Below, one piece after another: positions 1-9,326 of a stretch of DNA of 64,000 bases (within the stretch, counting starts at the first letter, position 1; every line of letters begins with the position of its first letter). Under the pieces are notes generated by a model. The model saw only the letters and a list, made by a program, of their open reading frames with translations, ran no database searches and had not been told where the DNA came from. Made by a program: the position numbers and the translations under genes. The DNA comes from Bos javanicus. Lineage: Eukaryota; Chordata; Mammalia; Artiodactyla; Bovidae. The DNA lies in contig NC_083876.1 of assembly GCF_032452875.1 (NCBI RefSeq), forward strand, positions 8,556,001 through 8,620,000, in the 5' to 3' direction.

Positions 1-314
1 TGGGGTGAGCATTGAAAAGGACACAGGAAAATGATGTACACTGATCAGCAAGACATACATTGTGAAATACAGAAACAATTGAGTTATGCAGACTTCCAAC
101 CTAATGACTTCCTTTAAGAAATCATTGCACGTGCTCAACGAAGTGTAAAAGCCCTTTAGAAGCATCTTCAGTTTCAAAATTCTGTGCACACTGAAGTAAC
201 TAATCACAAGGAGGCATAAAATTCACCTTGAAAGTCACTAAAAAAGCATGCTTCAAAATATGTCAGTAGTATTCAAGTGAATCTTTTTTTTTTTTTTTAA
301 ATTGAGGTACTGCT
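1..314. other. Unassigned sequence
   Basis: No repeat family or coding signal recognised. A T-homopolymer of about 15 bases at 285-299 is the only structured element. The short frames crossing it are shadows of the adjacent BovB. Confidence 0.4.
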
Positions 315-750
315 GGATTTTCATACTGTTTACGGTCAAAAGTGAGAGTTGGACCAAAAAGAAGGCTGAGTGCTGAAGAATTGATGCTTTTGCACTATGG
401 TGTTGGAGAAGACTCTTGAGAGTCCCTTGGATTGCAAGGAGATCAAACCAGTCAATCCTAAAGGAAATCAGCCCTGAATATTTATTGAAAAGATTGATGC
501 TGAAACTGAAGCTCCAATACTTTGGCCACCTGATGCGAAGAACTAACTCATTGGAAAAGACCCTGATGCTGGGAAAGATTGAGAGCAGGAGGAGAAGGGG
601 ATGACAGAGGATGAGATGGTTGGATGGCATCACCAGCTCATACATAAGTATGAGCAAACTCCAGGAGACAGTGAAGGACAGGGAAGCCTGCTGTGCTGTA
701 GTCCACAGGTTCACAGAGTCGAACGCTACTTAGTGACCGCACAACAGCAA
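315..750 (+). mobile_element. BovB LINE 3' end (copy 1), 5' truncated
   Basis: Plus-strand 3' third of the BovB (RTE clade) element: the C-terminal reverse transcriptase tail (peptide VPWIARRSNQSILKEISP at about 422-475), the arginine-rich GKIESRRRRG stretch near 575-604, and the terminal untranslated part. It diverges strongly from the other copies, and its 3' tail (718-750) is degraded, so this is an old copy. The 5' boundary is approximate. Confidence 0.85.
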
Positions 751-841
751 CACTGGCTTATAACAGTCCATGATTCATGTGTAAAACACTATACTTCTCC
801 TTACACTGCAGGGCGCTCACCACCTGGTTTGGTGTCCATCC

Positions 842-934
842 ATTCAGTTCAGTTCAGTTCAGTCGCTCAGTCATGTCCGACTCTTTGCAACCCCACAAAT
901 TGCAGCACGCGAGGCCTCCCTGTCCATTACCATA
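842..934 (-). mobile_element. BovB 3' tail fragment (copy 2)
   Basis: Starts with a run of TTCAG pentamers (842-862), the antisense of the usual BovB tail, followed by the antisense terminal sequence up to the CTGTCCATTACCAT stretch. Only about 90 bases were retained. It abuts the 3' untranslated part of the L1 that begins at 935, so it probably inserted into that L1. Confidence 0.8.
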
Positions 935-2172
935 CGGTTAACCCCTTTTACCACTACACCTCCTTCCCTCTCCCCTTTCCCTTTGGTGACCACTATTCTG
1001 CTCCCTGGGTTTTGTTTGTTCATTTTATTTATTTTTTTAAATTCCACATACAAGTCAGGTCATACAGTATTTTTCTTTCCCTGTCTGACTTACATCATTA
1101 GTATAATACCCTCAAGGCCCATCTATATTGTCACAAATGGCATGATTTCATCTTTTTATGGCTGAGTAGTATTCCAGTGTGGAATCTGTTCATCCATAGA
1201 TGGACAGTGAGGTTGTTTCCATATCTTGCCTATTGTAAACAATGTTGCACTGAACATAGAGGTGCAGGTATAGTTTTGAATTAGGGTTTTCATATCCTCA
1301 GATAAATACCCAGAAGTGAAACAGCTAGATCACACAGAAGTTCTATTCTTAATATTTTGAGGACTCTCCATATTGTTATCCACACTGGCTGCACCAATAT
1401 ACATTTGCATCAACAATTTGTGAAGGTTCCTTTTCCTCCACATGCTGTCCAACACTTGCTATTTCTAATCTTTTTGATAACAGTTATTCTTATGGATGTG
1501 AGGTGATATCTCATTGTGGTTTTGACTTGCATTCCTCTAATAATTAGTGATGTCAAGCATCTTTTCAAATGTCTTTGAGTCATTTTTCTTCTTGGAAAAA
1601 TTATTATTTAGATCCTTTGCCCATTTTTAACTAGCTTTGGTTTTGTTATTTCTGATGTTCTTGAGTTGTGTGAGTTCTTTATGTATTTTTTATATTAATC
1701 CTTCATTGATTATATGGTTTTTGAGTAATCTCCCATTTGGTAGGCTGTCTTTTCATCTTGTTGATGGTTTCTTTTTCTGTGTGGAAGCTTTTTAGTCTGG
1801 TGCAGTTCCATTTGTTTATTTTTGCTTGCTTCCCTTGTCTGAAAAGACAAATCCATAAAGATTGCTAAGACCAATATCAGACAATGTATTGCTTATGTTT
1901 TCTTCTAAGAGTTGTATGGTTTCAGGTCTTATATTCAAGTCTTTAATCCATTTTGAGTTACTTTTTGTCTATGGTGTAAGATATTGCTTCAGTTTCTTTT
2001 TTTTTTGTTTGTGGCAGTCCCATTTTCCCAATATCATTTACTGAAGAGACTGTCTCCATGTTATATTCTTTGCTCCTTTGTTATAAATTAGTTGTCAGTA
2101 TCTGTATGCACTTATTTCTGGGCTTTCTACTATATTTCATTGATCCATGTGTCTGTTTTCTGCCAAAACCAT
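935..2172 (-). mobile_element. L1-A: old L1, 3' portion (segment 1)
   Basis: Antisense L1 3' untranslated region followed by the antisense C-terminal part of ORF2. Recognisable blocks include the TTTGGTGACCA motif near 981, 'ggctgagtagtattcc' near 1160 and 'ttaatccattttgagtt' near 1947. Frames are fully decayed. The copy continues at 3193, 7656, 8140 and 10798, because later elements split it. It is the bottom layer of the 11.6-kb nest. Confidence 0.85.
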
Positions 2173-2204
2173 GCTAGTTCTAGTTCTAGTTCTAGTTCTA
2201 GTTC
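2173..2204. repeat. Hexamer tail (TTCTAG)n of BovB copy 3
   Basis: Five perfect tandem copies of TTCTAG mark the 3' terminus of the antisense BovB. The other copies in this window carry TTCAG-type tails instead. Confidence 0.9.
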
Positions 2205-2975
2205 AGTCACTCAGTCATGTCCGACTCTTTGCGACCCCATGAATCGCAGCACGTCAGGCCTCTCTGTGCATCACCAACTCCCGGAGTTCACTCAGACTCA
2301 CGTCCATCGAGTCAGTGATGCCATCCAGCCATCTCATCCTCTGTCGTCCCCTTCTCCTCTTGCCCCCAATCCCTCCCAGCATCAGAGTCTTTTCCAATGA
2401 GTCAACTCTTCACGTGAGGTGGCCAAAGTACTGGAGTTTCAGCTTTAGCATCATTCCTTCCAAAGAAATCCCAGGGCTGATCTCCTTCAGAATGGACTGG
2501 TTGGATCTCCTTGCAGTCCAAGGGACTCTCAAGAGGCTTCTCCAACACCACATTTCAAAAGCATCAATTTTTCGGTGCTCAGCCTTCTTCACAGTCCAAC
2601 TCTCACATCCATACATGACCACAGGAAAAACCATAGCCTTGACTAGAGGAAACTTGGTTGGCAAAGTAATGTCTTTGCTTTTCAATATACTATCTGGGTT
2701 GGTCATAACTTTTCTTCCAAGGAGTGTCTTTTAATTTCATGGCTGCAGTCACCATCTGCAGTGATTTTGGAGCCCCCAAAAATAAAGTCTGACACTGTTT
2801 CCACTGTTTCCCCATCTATTTCCCATGAAGTGATGGGACCAAATGCCATGATCTTCGTTTTCTGAATGTTGAGTTTAAAGCCAACTTTTTCACTCTCCAC
2901 TTTCACTTTCATCAAGGGGCTTTTTAGTTCCTCTTCACTTTCTGCCATAAGGGTGGTGTCATCTGCATATCTGTA
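2173..2975 (-). mobile_element. BovB (copy 3), 5' truncated
   Basis: Antisense BovB from its 3' tail to the reverse transcriptase active-site region; the truncation point lies just upstream of the YADD codons (antisense 'gtgtcatctgcatatctg' at 2957-2974). It inserted into L1-A, which resumes at 3193. A plus-strand SINE abuts the truncated end. Open fragments on the minus strand (2410-2706, 2703-3122) are broken parts of the reverse transcriptase and thumb region, and the second reads on into the SINE. Confidence 0.9.
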
Positions 2976-3192
2976 GTGGGCTTCCCAGGTGGCACTAGCA
3001 GTAAAGAACCTGCCTGCCAATGCAGGAGATGCAAGAGACACAGGTTTGATTCTTGTATTGGGAAGATCCCCTGGAGGAGGGCATGGCAACCCCCTCCAAT
3101 ATTCTTGACTGGAGAATCCCATGGACAGAGGAACCTGGTGGACTACAGTCCATAGGTTTGCAGAGAGTTAGACATGACTGAAGTGACTTAGC
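2976..3192 (+). mobile_element. Bov-tA SINE
   Basis: Complete tRNA-Glu-derived SINE. The head 'gggcttcccaggtggcac' is at about 2979, followed by a degraded B-box-like segment, the BovB-derived body, and a 3' end ending 'gacttagcactcac'. The 3' end is shared with BovB, which by established knowledge supplies the reverse transcriptase for these SINEs. It sits between the truncated BovB copy 3 and resumed L1-A. Confidence 0.9.
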
Positions 3193-3560
3193 ACTCACTC
3201 AGCTTTGTATTATAATTTAAAAGCAGAGTGTATGATGTCTCTAGCTTTGTTCTTTTTTTCTCAGAATCACTTTGGCTATTTGCAGTCTTTTATGGTTGTA
3301 AATAAATTAAAATTTTTCTGTTCTATTTCTGTGAAAAATGTCATTGGGTTTTTAATAGGGATTGCATTGAATCTATAAACTATTATAGGAAAAAATGGAC
3401 ATTTTTAACAGTTTAATCCTTCTAATCCATGAGCACAGAATATTTTCCCATTTTTTGTGTCTTATTTTTCAACAATATCTTATCATTTCTCGTGTTGTTT
3501 TTAGTGTTTAAATTTATTCTTGATATTTTTTTTTATTTTTTGAGATTGTAAGTGAGTTTT
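3193..3560 (-). mobile_element. L1-A segment 2
   Basis: L1-A resumes in the expected ORF2 register: 'agctttgtattat' near 3200 and 'tttggctatttg' near 3272 follow what precedes 2173, with only a short stretch lost at the BovB/SINE insertion. It ends near 'gagattgtaagtgag', where L1-B enters. Confidence 0.8.
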
Positions 3561-3680
3561 TTCTTGTTTTATTGAAATATAGTTGATCTACAGTGTTGTG
3601 CTAGTTTCAGGTATACAACAAAGTGATTTATGTGTGTGTGTGTGTACACACACGCGTATTCTTTTTCAAATGCTTTTTTA
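3561..3680 (-). mobile_element. L1-B 3' end (segment 1) with TG/CA microsatellite
   Basis: A second antisense L1 begins with the 3'-UTR phrase 'attgaaatatagttgatc' (3573-3590). A TG/CA tract lies at 3631-3653. The element is interrupted near 3669-3680 by the MYL12 retrocopy and resumes near 4839 in exact register. Confidence 0.75.
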
Positions 3681-4823
3681 TCATAACATTTGATTATGGT
3701 TCAGAAAACATTGAGTGACTAACGTTCTCTGAAAAAATATATTGACTCTGTGTGTGTGTGGGTTGTCCAATCATGTCTGATTCTTTATGACCCCATGGAC
3801 TGTAGCCTGCCAGGCTCTTCTGTCCATGGGATTCTCCAGGCAAGAGTACTGGAGTGGGTTGTCATTCCCTTCTCCAGGTGATCTTTCCCACCCAAGGATC
3901 AAACCTGGTTCTCCCACTTTGAAGGCAGATTCTTTACCACTGAGTCACAGCAAAGCCTCTGTAGACTGCAGTTATTGGGGGCAGGGAGGGTAAGGGGCAG
4001 CTGGTAAGTTAAATTTACTCTATTTTCTATTCTGAAGATGACAGAAAGTTCCACATCCAGTCTGATTATAGATATGAATGTTCCCCAAATGGCTGAGAAT
4101 AAATACAACAAGAAAGGCAGAGCTGTAAAGCTAAGGGCATGTAATAGGCTCTGGGAAAATGTCTCAGAAATACTCAGAGTGGCAAAAAGAAACGTTTGAC
4201 TGGAATCTGAAGTTCTAGGTCATCTTGGTCTTTAGCTCCGTGCTTAAGGATGTGCATGAAAGCAATATAATGGAAACTCCCCTTTTTGTCAATAGGTGCT
4301 TCTCTGTACAGCTCCTCCACTTCCTCCTCTGTAAACCAGTTTCCCATTGCAGCCAGCAGCTCTCTCAAATAATCCTCCTGAATGGTGCCAGTTGCTTCAT
4401 CAAAGTAAGTAAAAGCGTTTCTGATGACATCTTCCAGATCTGTACCATTTAACTTTTCACCAAACATCGTGAGAAACATGGCAAAGTTCGTGGAACCCTG
4501 AGCCTCATTCATCATGGCATCCAGATCCTCATGAGTTGGATTTTTCCCCAGGGAGGCAAGCATGCCACCCAAGTCTTCATTGTTAATGAAGCCATCTCTG
4601 TTCTAAAACATCATATTGAAGGCCTCCCTGAACTCCTGAATCTGTGACTGATTGAACATGGACACCACATTGGAGGTTGTGCACTGGGGGTGCTTCTTGG
4701 TGGTCTTGGTCTTTGCTCTTTTGCTCGACATGGTGGCAGTTAAATCCCTGCTCAGCTGCGACAATCCGAAAGCTTCAGGGATCCCCTTGCTGCCCTTTCT
4801 GCCACTACCAAATTGCTTCCCTG
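3681..4823 (-). pseudogene. MYL12A/B: Processed pseudogene of myosin regulatory light chain 12 (MYL12A/B)
   Basis: Intronless antisense copy of the non-muscle myosin II regulatory light chain, the EF-hand subunit phosphorylated by MLCK and ROCK. The CDS remnant is 4731 down to about 4215. The start keeps a good Kozak context (GCCACCATGTCG) and about 90 bases of 5' leader. The N-terminus has the MYL12B-like TKTTKK run, and ATGTIQEDY and DELYREAP-like stretches exclude MYL9. Lesions: a CAG-to-TAG stop at 4603-4605 in the first EF-hand, one glutamate codon lost near DEATGT, and one inserted base after the final DD that removes the stop so the frame runs to 4174. Near-identical flanks (AATGCTTTTT at 3667 and 4823) look like a TSD. 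A SINE lies in the 3' UTR. Non-functional. Confidence 0.88.
3762..3956 (-). mobile_element. Bov-tA-type SINE, antisense
   Basis: Antisense SINE body ('ccatgggattctccaggcaag' region near 3824) through the antisense tRNA-like head ('gattctttaccactgagtc' near 3928). It lies in the 3'-UTR part of the MYL12 retrocopy, so it inserted later than that copy. A short TG tract (3748-3761) precedes it. Confidence 0.85.
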
Positions 4824-4838
4824 AATGCTTTTTCATTA

Positions 4839-5423
4839 TAGATTATTATGAAATATTGAATACAGTTTCCCATGGTATACAGTGGGTCCTTGTTGTTTAT
4901 CTATTTTACATATAATAATGTGTATCTGTTAATCCCAAGTTCCTAATTTATTCTCCCCACCCTGATCGCCTTTGGTGACCATATATTTGTCTTCTATGTC
5001 TGCGAGTCTGCTTCTATCTTGTAAATAAGTACATTTGTACCATTTTTTTAGGTTCCACATATAATATTTGCCTTCCTCTGTCTTACTTACTTCACTTGAT
5101 TATCTCTAGGTCCATCCATGTTTCTGAAAGTGGCATTATTTCACTTGTTTGTCTGAGTAATATTTCACTATATATATAGACCACGTCTTCTTCATCCATG
5201 TATCTGTTAATGGACACTTAGATTGTTTCCATGTCTCAGCTATTATAAATAGTGCTTCTGTGTATATTGGGGTGCATGTCTCTTTTAGAATTAAAGGTTT
5301 GTCTGAGTATATGCCCAGAAGTGGGAGCGCTGGATCACATAGTAGCTCTATTTTTAGTTTGTAAGGAATTTCCATACTATTTTCCATGGAATAGGAGGCT
5401 TCTCTTTTCTCCACATCCTCTCT
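4839..5423 (-). mobile_element. L1-B segment 2
   Basis: Antisense L1 3' UTR and distal ORF2: 'atattgaatacagtttccc' near 4855, 'ggtccatccatg' near 5109 and 'tgcccagaagtgggagcgctgg' near 5311. It ends in the 11-base sequence ACATCCTCTCT (5413-5423), which recurs with one mismatch at 6709-6719 as the TSD of BovB copy 4. Confidence 0.85.
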
Positions 5424-6708
5424 TCAGTTCAGTTCAGTTACTCAGTTGTGTCTGACTCTTTGTGACCCCGTGGACTGCAGCATGCCAGGCTTCCCTGTCC
5501 ATCACCAACTCCTGGAGCTTGCTCAAACTCATGTCCACTAAGTCTGTGATGCCATCCAACCATCTCATCCTCTGTCGTCCCCTTCTCCTCTTGCCTTCAT
5601 TCTTTGCCAGCATCAGGGTCTTTTCCAAGGAGTCAGTCCTTCATATCAGGTGGCAAAAGTATTGGTGCTTCAGCTTCAGCATCAGTCCTTCCAATGAACA
5701 TTCAGGACTGATTTCCTTTAGGATTGACTGGTTTGATCATTTTTTAGTCCAAGGGACTCTCATGAGTCTTCTCCAACACCACAGTTCAAAAGCAGCAATT
5801 CTTTGGCACTCAGCCTTCTTTACGGTCCAACTCTCACATCCATACATGACTACCAGAAAAACCTTAGCTTTGACTAGATGGACCTTTGTCGGCAAAGTAA
5901 TGTCTCTGCTTTTTAATATACTGTCTAAGTTTATCATAACTTTTCTTCCAAAGAGTAAGATTCTTTTAATTTCATGGCTGCAGTCACCGTCTGCAGTGAT
6001 TCTGGAGCCCAAGAAAATAAAGTGTGTCACTGTTTCCATTGTTTCCCCATCTATTTGCCATGAAGTAATGGGACCACATGCCATGATTTTTGAATGTTGA
6101 TTTAAGCCAACTTTTTCTCTCTCCTCTTTCACTTTCATCAAGAGGCTCTTTAGTTTCTCTTCACTTTCTGCTATAAGGGTGGTGTCATCTGCATATCTGA
6201 GGTTACTGATATTTCTCCCGGCAATCATGATTGCAGCTTGTGCTTCATCCAGCCTGGCATTTCACATGATGTACTCTGCATATAAGTTAAATAATCCGGG
6301 TGGCAATATACAGCACTGACATACTCCTTCCCCAATTTGGAACCCGTCCACTGTTCCATGTCCGGTTCTAACTGTTGTCTCTTGACCTGCATACAGACTT
6401 CTCAGGAGTCAGGTAAGGTGTTCTCGTACTCCCATCTCTTGAAGAATTTTCCACAGTTTGTTGTGATCCACATAGGCAAAGGCTTTGGTGTAGTCAATAA
6501 AGCAGAAGTAGATGTTTTTCTGGAATTCACTTGCATTTTCAATGATTCAACAGATGTTGCCAATTTGATCTCTGACTCCTCTGCCTTTTCTAAATCCAGC
6601 TAGAACATCTGGAATTTCTCAGTTCAAGTACTGTTGAAGCCTCACTTGGAAAATTTTGAGCATTACTTCGCTAGCATGTGAGATGAGTGCAATTGTGTGG
6701 TAGTTTGA
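5424..6708 (-). mobile_element. BovB (copy 4), 5' truncated, with TSD
   Basis: A 1.29-kb antisense BovB carrying the reverse transcriptase C-terminal half. YADD is antisense near 6186-6198, and broken frames lie at 5434-5628 and 5737-6228. Flanks ACATCCTCTCT (5413-5423) and ACACCCTCTCT (6709-6719) are an 11-base TSD differing at one position. The insertion splits L1-B. Its 5' end falls in the same 40-base part of the element as copies 6, 8 and 10. Confidence 0.93.
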
Positions 6709-6862
6709 ACACCCTCTCTAGCGTTTATTATTTGCAGACCTTTTGGTAATGGAAATTCTGACTGGTGTGAGGTGATACCTCATTGCAGTTTTGATTTACA
6801 TTTCTTTAATAATTAGTGATGGTGAGCATCTTTCCATGTGACTGTTGGTCATCTGTATGCCA
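6709..6862 (-). mobile_element. L1-B segment 3 (end of the non-inverted part)
   Basis: Antisense ORF2 C-terminal region resumes after BovB copy 4 ('tgtgaggtgatacctcattg' near 6768) and stops at 'catctgtatgcc', directly before the inverted part. Confidence 0.8.
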
Positions 6863-7655
6863 AAGCAAGCCTGAGAAAAAAGAACACAAACTGAAGGCAT
6901 AACCTTACCAGACTTTAGACACTACTACAGTTCAGTTCAGTTCAGTCACTTGGTCGTGTCCGACTCTTTGCGACCCCATGAATCGCAACACACCAGGCCT
7001 CCCTGTCCATCACCAACTCCCGGAGTTCACTCAGACTCATGTCCATGAGACACTACTACAAAGCTACACTAATCAAAACAACAGGGTATTGGCCAAAAAA
7101 AGCACACATATTCATCAATGGAACAGAATAGAGCCCAGAAATAAATCCACACACCTAAGATCATTTAATCTTCAACAAAGGAGGCAAGAATATACAATGG
7201 AGAAAAGATAGTCCTTTCAGCAAGTATTGTTTGGAAAGCTGAATGGCTTCATGTAAATCAATGAAGTTAGAACACATCCTCACACCATATACAAAAATAA
7301 ACTCAAAATGGCTTAAAGACTTAAATATAACACAGCACATAAAATTCCTAGAAGAGAAGAGGGGCAAAACATTCTGTGTGATAAATCATATCAATGCTTT
7401 CTTAGATCAGTCTTCCGAGGCAAAGGAAATAAAAGCCAAAATAAATAAATGGAACCTAGTCAAACTCACATGCTTGCCAGAAAAGGAAACCATAAAGAAA
7501 ATGAAAAGACAATGTATGGAATGGGAGAAAATATTTGCAAATAATGCAGCCAAGTGCTTAATTTCCAAAATATACAACAGCTCATAGAGCTCAATTAAAA
7601 AAAAAAAAAAAAACTGGACATAACACCGAAATAGACATTTTTCCAAAGAAGATAC
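6863..7655 (+). mobile_element. L1-B inverted 5' part (twin-priming signature)
   Basis: Sense-orientation L1 ORF2 sequence, running from 'gccaaagcaagcctgag' to 'ccaaagaagatacagaga' (7653). Its last bases correspond to the same element position where the minus-strand part stopped at 6862, the arrangement expected for a 5' inversion by twin priming. It encodes a decayed frame (7243-7587) with KLEHILTPYTKINSKWLKDL. An A-run lies at about 7596-7613. BovB copy 5 interrupts it. Confidence 0.8.
6930..7047 (-). mobile_element. 118-bp BovB 3' tail insertion (copy 5) with perfect 13-bp TSD
   Basis: Only the last 118 bases of BovB were inserted, antisense, starting with TTCAG repeats. AGACACTACTACA occurs at 6917-6929 and again at 7048-7060 without mismatch. 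This shows target-primed insertion with very early termination. The sequence is close to the youngest copies in the window. Confidence 0.95.
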
Positions 7656-7800
7656 AGAGATTGCTTTCTTAATTTTTCATTCTACTAGTTTGTTGTTAGT
7701 GTATAGAAATTAAACAGATTTTTATATTGATTTTGTACCCTGCAATTTTACTGTATTCTTTTATCATTTCTATCAGTTTTTGGTGGAGACTTTATGGTTA

Positions 7801-7804
<4 letters not shown>
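7656..7804 (-). mobile_element. L1-A segment 3
   Basis: L1-A resumes directly after the L1-B inverted end ('ctttcttaatttttcattc', near 7664) in the register that follows position 3560. This shows that L1-B as a whole is nested in L1-A. Confidence 0.75.
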
Positions 7805-7835
<31 letters not shown>

Positions 7836-8087
7836 ACATGTTAAGTCACTTCAGTCATATCCAACTCTGTGTGACCCTATGGGCTGTAACCTGCCAGGCT
7901 CCTCTGTCCATGGGAGTCTCCAGGCAAGAATACTGGTTTGGATTGCCATGCTCTCCTTCAGGGGATCTTCCCAACCCAGGGATCAAACCCTCTTCTCTCA
8001 TATCTCCTCCATTCCATTCCTTCTCTAATATCTTCTCCATTTACAAATAGGTTCTTTACCACAAGCAACACCTGGGAAGCCATTATA

Positions 8088-8139
<52 letters not shown>
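7805..8139 (-). mobile_element. Antisense Bov-tA SINE flanked by TG and TA microsatellites
   Basis: A TG tract (7805-7831) is followed by an antisense SINE (7838-8083) and a TA tract of about 55 bases (8084-8139). The SINE has lost the usual segment between 'gggatcaaaccc' and 'ttctttaccac'. In its place is a pyrimidine-rich stretch (7992-8048) of unknown source. L1-A continues on both sides. Confidence 0.85.
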
Positions 8140-8142
<3 letters not shown>

Positions 8143-9326
8143 TGTTATCTGCAAATGATGACAGTTTTACTTCTTCATCCAAGTTTGGATGCTTTTCTTT
8201 TCCCTTGCCTAAACACTGTGGTTAAGACTATGTTGAATAAGAGTGGCAAGAGTTAGCATCTTCGTCTTGCTCTAGATCTTAGAGGGATAGCTTTCAGTTT
8301 TTCACCATTGAGTATGAAGTTAGCTGTGGATTTCTCATAAATGAGCTTTAGTATGTGGGATACATTCCTTATGTACTGTTTGTTGAGAGTTTTAACATGA
8401 ATGAGTATTGAATCTTATTAAAAGCTTTTTCTGTACCTATTGAGATGATAAGTTGATTTTTATATTTCGTGTTGTTAATCTGATTATCATGCTAGGTGCT
8501 TTGCACATTTGAACCATCCTACATCCCTGGAATAAATCCCTCTTGATCACGGTCTATGATACTATAATATATTGTCGTAGTTTTCTAATATTATGTTGAG
8601 GTATTTCCATCTCTGTTCATTAGAGATATTGACCTGTAATTTTGTATGTGTGTGCTGTACTGGTCTGGTATTGGTATCAAGATGGTGCTAGCCTTGCAAA
8701 ATGACTTAGGAAACATTCCCTTCTCTTCAATTTTTTGGAAGAATTTGAGAAAGATCGGTATTAAATCTTCTTAAAATGTTTGGTAAAGCTATTGAGTCCT
8801 GGGGTTTTGCTTTCTGAGAAACTTTTTTAAATTACTGTCTCAATCTCCTTATTGGTGATGAGTCTAATTGGATTTTGTATTTCTTTATGATTCAGTCTTG
8901 AAAGGTTGTATGATTCTAAGAATTTATCCATTTCTTCTATGTTGACCAATTTGTTGGTGGATAGCTGATCATAGTATTCTCTTATAATCTTTTGTATTCT
9001 GTTTTATCTATTGAAATTTCTTCTTTCATTTCTGATGTTATTTATCTGAGCCTTCTCTCTTTTTATTTTCTTGAGTCTAGATAAATGTTTGTCAATTTCA
9101 TTTCTCTTTCCAAAGGATCAGCTCTTAGTTTCATTGATCTTTGGTGTGTTTTTAGTCTCCACTTGTTTATTTCTGTTATGATCTTTATTTCCTTCCTTAT
9201 ACTGACTTTGGGCTCTGTTTCTTCTTCTTTTCCTACTTCCTTTAGATGTAAGTTTAGACTACTTACTTGAGTTTTGAATTGCTGAATTGCTATAAAATTC
9301 CCTCTCAACACTGCATTTGTTAAATT
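8140..9326 (-). mobile_element. L1-A segment 4 (ORF2 reverse transcriptase part)
   Basis: Antisense ORF2: 'ctgcaaatgatgacagt' (8150-8166) is antisense of the FADD region, and further blocks run through the palm and upstream domains to 'ccctctcaacactgcattt' (9300-9318). No intact frame is left. Interrupted at 9327 by BovB copy 6. Confidence 0.85.

Noticed and set aside
2173..2204. Short tandem repeats as a CRISPR-like array
   Set aside because: Units are adjacent hexamers without spacers, in a mammalian LINE tail.
2976..3192. tRNA gene
   Set aside because: The tRNA-like head belongs to a Bov-tA SINE; anticodon arm and acceptor pairing are not maintained. The same applies to the other SINE heads.
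4174..4836. Possible functional EF-hand protein gene
   Set aside because: Intronless MYL12 copy with an internal stop, a lost terminal stop and retroposition flanks; a processed pseudogene.
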